A stretch of 64,000 bases of DNA from Xestospongia muta (taxonomy: Eukaryota; Porifera; Demospongiae; Haplosclerida; Petrosiidae): the NCBI GenBank assembly GCA_963693285.1, contig OY848922.1, positions 4,142,923-4,206,922 on the forward strand, in the 5' to 3' direction. The notes under the pieces are model-generated. The model was not told the origin of the DNA and ran no database searches. It was given only the letters and a program-made list of their open reading frames with translations. Both the position numbers and the translations under genes were made by a program. Positions 62,091 through 64,000 of the stretch are shown one piece after another (within the stretch, counting starts at the first letter, position 1; every line of letters begins with the position of its first letter).

Positions 62091-63429
62091 ATGAGTCGTA
62101 TCCCAACCCCTCCTCAATCACAGACTGTCACATTTGTCCGTGACCAACAACGCTTTGAAATAGACTTGTCAACTCGACAAATTTCTTCAAGAATGTTGTT
62201 GAGAATGTTTAATGTGAGTGCTAATTGTTTTATTTATTATTCAGTGTTCGAATTGTTGTAGGTGGATCCTGCAAATGTGTGGTTAAGAGAAGATTTTAGT
62301 GCACAGGCTTTCCTACCTGATGACGAAGGGATCTTCCACTTTCATAATCTTCAGTTCTCACCATTTATCACGATGTTTGTCGAGGGCTCTGATGCTTCCG
62401 GAAGTTCTGGTTCCTCTTCAACTCCAACAGTTCGTCCTAATAGCTCTGTACTAGATGGCCATCCTCGTTTTCGGTGAGTGTTAACAGTGAAATTATTTAA
62501 TGTTATTGGTACATAATTAGATCTGTAGTTGGAAGCAAAAACAGACATCTACTGAAAATCACTAGGGCCAGATTGAAAAAAGTAGGGAGAAAACCTGAGT
62601 TTGAAATGAGTGTTGAAGCTTTTATTGAAATAACTTCAGAAAAAGCAAATGTGGACTATGTCAATAGCCAAATAAAAGAAATATGGGGATCAACTTATTC
62701 ACTTGTATCAGCAGATGGCCACGAAGTGGCAGATTGCAGTGCTACTAGAGGTAATTAATGTGAATTTGAATATAACATTGTTTGCATTGAGGTTGGACTT
62801 GTGGTGTAACTGGGCTGGCCTTTGGTTACTTTGCTTCTTATATACCATTATAGTGGCCACCAGTTGCAATATGCCTATTTGTTTTCCAAATGCCAATTTG
62901 TATTTTGCTTAACAGAATGTGCTGCAACTCTAATTACTATTTTTTTCTTATTATTTGAAAAGGTTTAGACTTTTGGAAACAGAATGCTAGGAAATTTTAT
63001 GCAATTCCCAAGTCAGATATTACAACTCCCACTGTCAGTAATAAGCGAAAACGAGTTGAAACTGAGGATGATGATGAACCTGTGAACACATATCTCTCTG
63101 AAATAAGAGACAAACTCAACCTTTTATTTACTGTCACAAAAGATTTAAAGATTCCTATAGCTCTTAAAACTGTTTTCCAGAGCACATTTAATTGCAAGAT
63201 ATGCTTTGAGACACCCATGAAACCTCCCTTAGTACTGGCAGGATGCTGCAAGAATATAATAGGATGTGAACAGTGTGTGAATACTTGGTATGGAATAAGT
63301 GGGAGTTATGAAGAACTTATGAAGAAACCTTGCCCTATTTGTAATGTTGACCGTGGATATGCTCAGACAAGTCGATTACATGGACTAGATGATTTTGTTA
63401 CACAAGTCCAATGCCCCTTTGATGAGTAA
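62091..63429 (+). CDS. RING-like zinc finger protein, transposon-associated
   Basis: An intact four-exon gene: 62091-62213, 62262-62473, 62521-62750 and 62963-63429. All introns are GT/AG and the exons sum to 1,032 bases (343 residues) in one frame. The N-terminal half (MSRIPTPPQSQTVTFVRDQQ on) has no recognised domain but includes a Ser-rich stretch. A basic patch KRKRVE follows, like a nuclear signal. The C-terminus has CKIC, a CC pair in LAGCCKNIIGC, EQC, and CPIC, which is a RING/U-box-like spacing. A ubiquitin-ligase or zinc-binding role is possible. Position and orientation directly behind the integrase-like gene suggest both belong to one mobile element. That is inference. Confidence 0.7.
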
Positions 63430-63639
63430 AACTACTCAATGAATTGACAACTTTCTCATAATTATTACTTACCAGATCACCATTTATCTCAAGTACAAAC
63501 CCTAACTCTCTTAAGGGTTAGAACATTCATTATTGTTTAGAAGTGAAAGTATTCATTATAATTAATATTTCTCAAATTAAAGAATTTGTTGAAAAAGTCT
63601 TACATGTACAGGGTTGACAAAAAATGATAACATTAAAAA
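63430..63639. other. Intergenic space between convergent genes
   Basis: About 210 bases separate the stop codons of the two convergent RING-like genes. There is no recognised terminator beyond general A/T-rich 3' flanks. Confidence 0.5.
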
Positions 63640-63858
63640 TTAACTTTTTATGTCTGAGAGTACATTTAAAAGTTCATCAATACCATTGATACGCAAATAA
63701 TTTGAATGTGGGCAACTTGATTTGCACATCAGGCAAGGTACATCAACATGCCTTGAGACATACAATCTGTCCACACAATTTCCACACCCAATTATTATTT
63801 TACAACAATCAGCCATCATCACAGGTGGTTTTATTGGAATAGTATGACACAACTTGCA
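63640..63858 (-). CDS. Last exon of a second RING-like gene (partial)
   Basis: A minus-strand exon entered after TTTGCAG (63,859) and ending at a stop at 63,640. It reads CKLCHTIPIKPPVMMADCC, then IIIGCGNCVDRLY, PCLMC and YLRINGIDELL. Cys spacing and flanking residues match the C-terminal domain of the gene at 62,091-63,429 (IPxKPP, CCKxIIGC, LxGxDxx). It is therefore a diverged paralog pointing towards it. Upstream exons lie beyond the window. Confidence 0.65.
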   Translation of the reverse strand, partial: CKLCHTIPIKPPVMMADCCKIIIGCGNCVDRLYVSRHVDVPCLMCKSSCPHSNYLRINGIDELLNVLSDIKS

Positions 63859-64000
63859 CTGCAAACATGCATACATCACATGCAGTAGGCCTACAGGAAG
63901 TGTTATGTAAGCTTGCCTAAAAGAAGATATGAATACAAAACAGTAATTTGTGGCCTACTATTTACATATTGTAGACATGATGTAATAATTATAGGACAGT

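Noticed and set aside
1..64000. CRISPR arrays, bacterial operons, rRNA or tRNA genes
   Set aside because: No regular spaced repeats of CRISPR type, no ribosome binding site and operon layout, and no cloverleaf or rRNA core sequence; spliced genes show that the DNA is eukaryotic.

Overview
The window is animal nuclear DNA: about two-thirds A+T, genes with introns, a 200-base assembly gap, and many decayed transposons. Ankyrin repeats with one repeat per 99-base exon, a Roc-COR-Death protein, caspase-like fragments and very short introns (about 45-100 bases) inside the mobile genes suggest an early-branching invertebrate. A demosponge such as Amphimedon is my best guess, but that is inference.

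Layout. 1-2.9 kb is a transposon nest: a pogo/Tigger-like element inserted into a piggyBac element whose right end abuts TTAA. 3.2-8.3 kb (minus) holds the first four exons of an ankyrin gene (gene A). Next come a possible small plus-strand membrane-protein gene and mostly empty AT-rich DNA, with a pair of duplicated segments at 9.9 and 16.3 kb. 14-18.2 kb (minus) holds broken caspase-like gene fragments, with further copies at 35.9-36.4 and 46.9-48.1 kb. 21.3-35.7 kb (minus) is an intact 15-exon gene (gene B) for ankyrin repeats-Roc-COR-Death, whose 5' third is a tandem paralog of gene A. One of its introns contains a dead Ty3/gypsy-type retroelement.

37.4-43.2 kb is the highlight: a 5.75-kb Mutator-like (MULE) DNA transposon with recognisable terminal inverted repeats. 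Its single minus-strand gene encodes, in order, a ubiquitin-specific protease (C19), a Ulp1-type SUMO protease (C48), two C2H2 fingers, a WRKY/GCM1-like zinc module, a MULE transposase, a SWIM finger and a PHD finger. 43.2-55.6 kb is nearly gene-free. 56.3-63.9 kb holds a retroviral-type integrase gene whose 5' part is tandemly duplicated (two 1,942-base units), followed by an intact four-exon gene with a RING-like C-terminus, and a convergent second RING-like exon at the right edge.

How they fit together: genes A and B and the caspase-like fragments look like a locally expanding cell-death/innate signalling cluster. The remaining coding content is transposon-derived.
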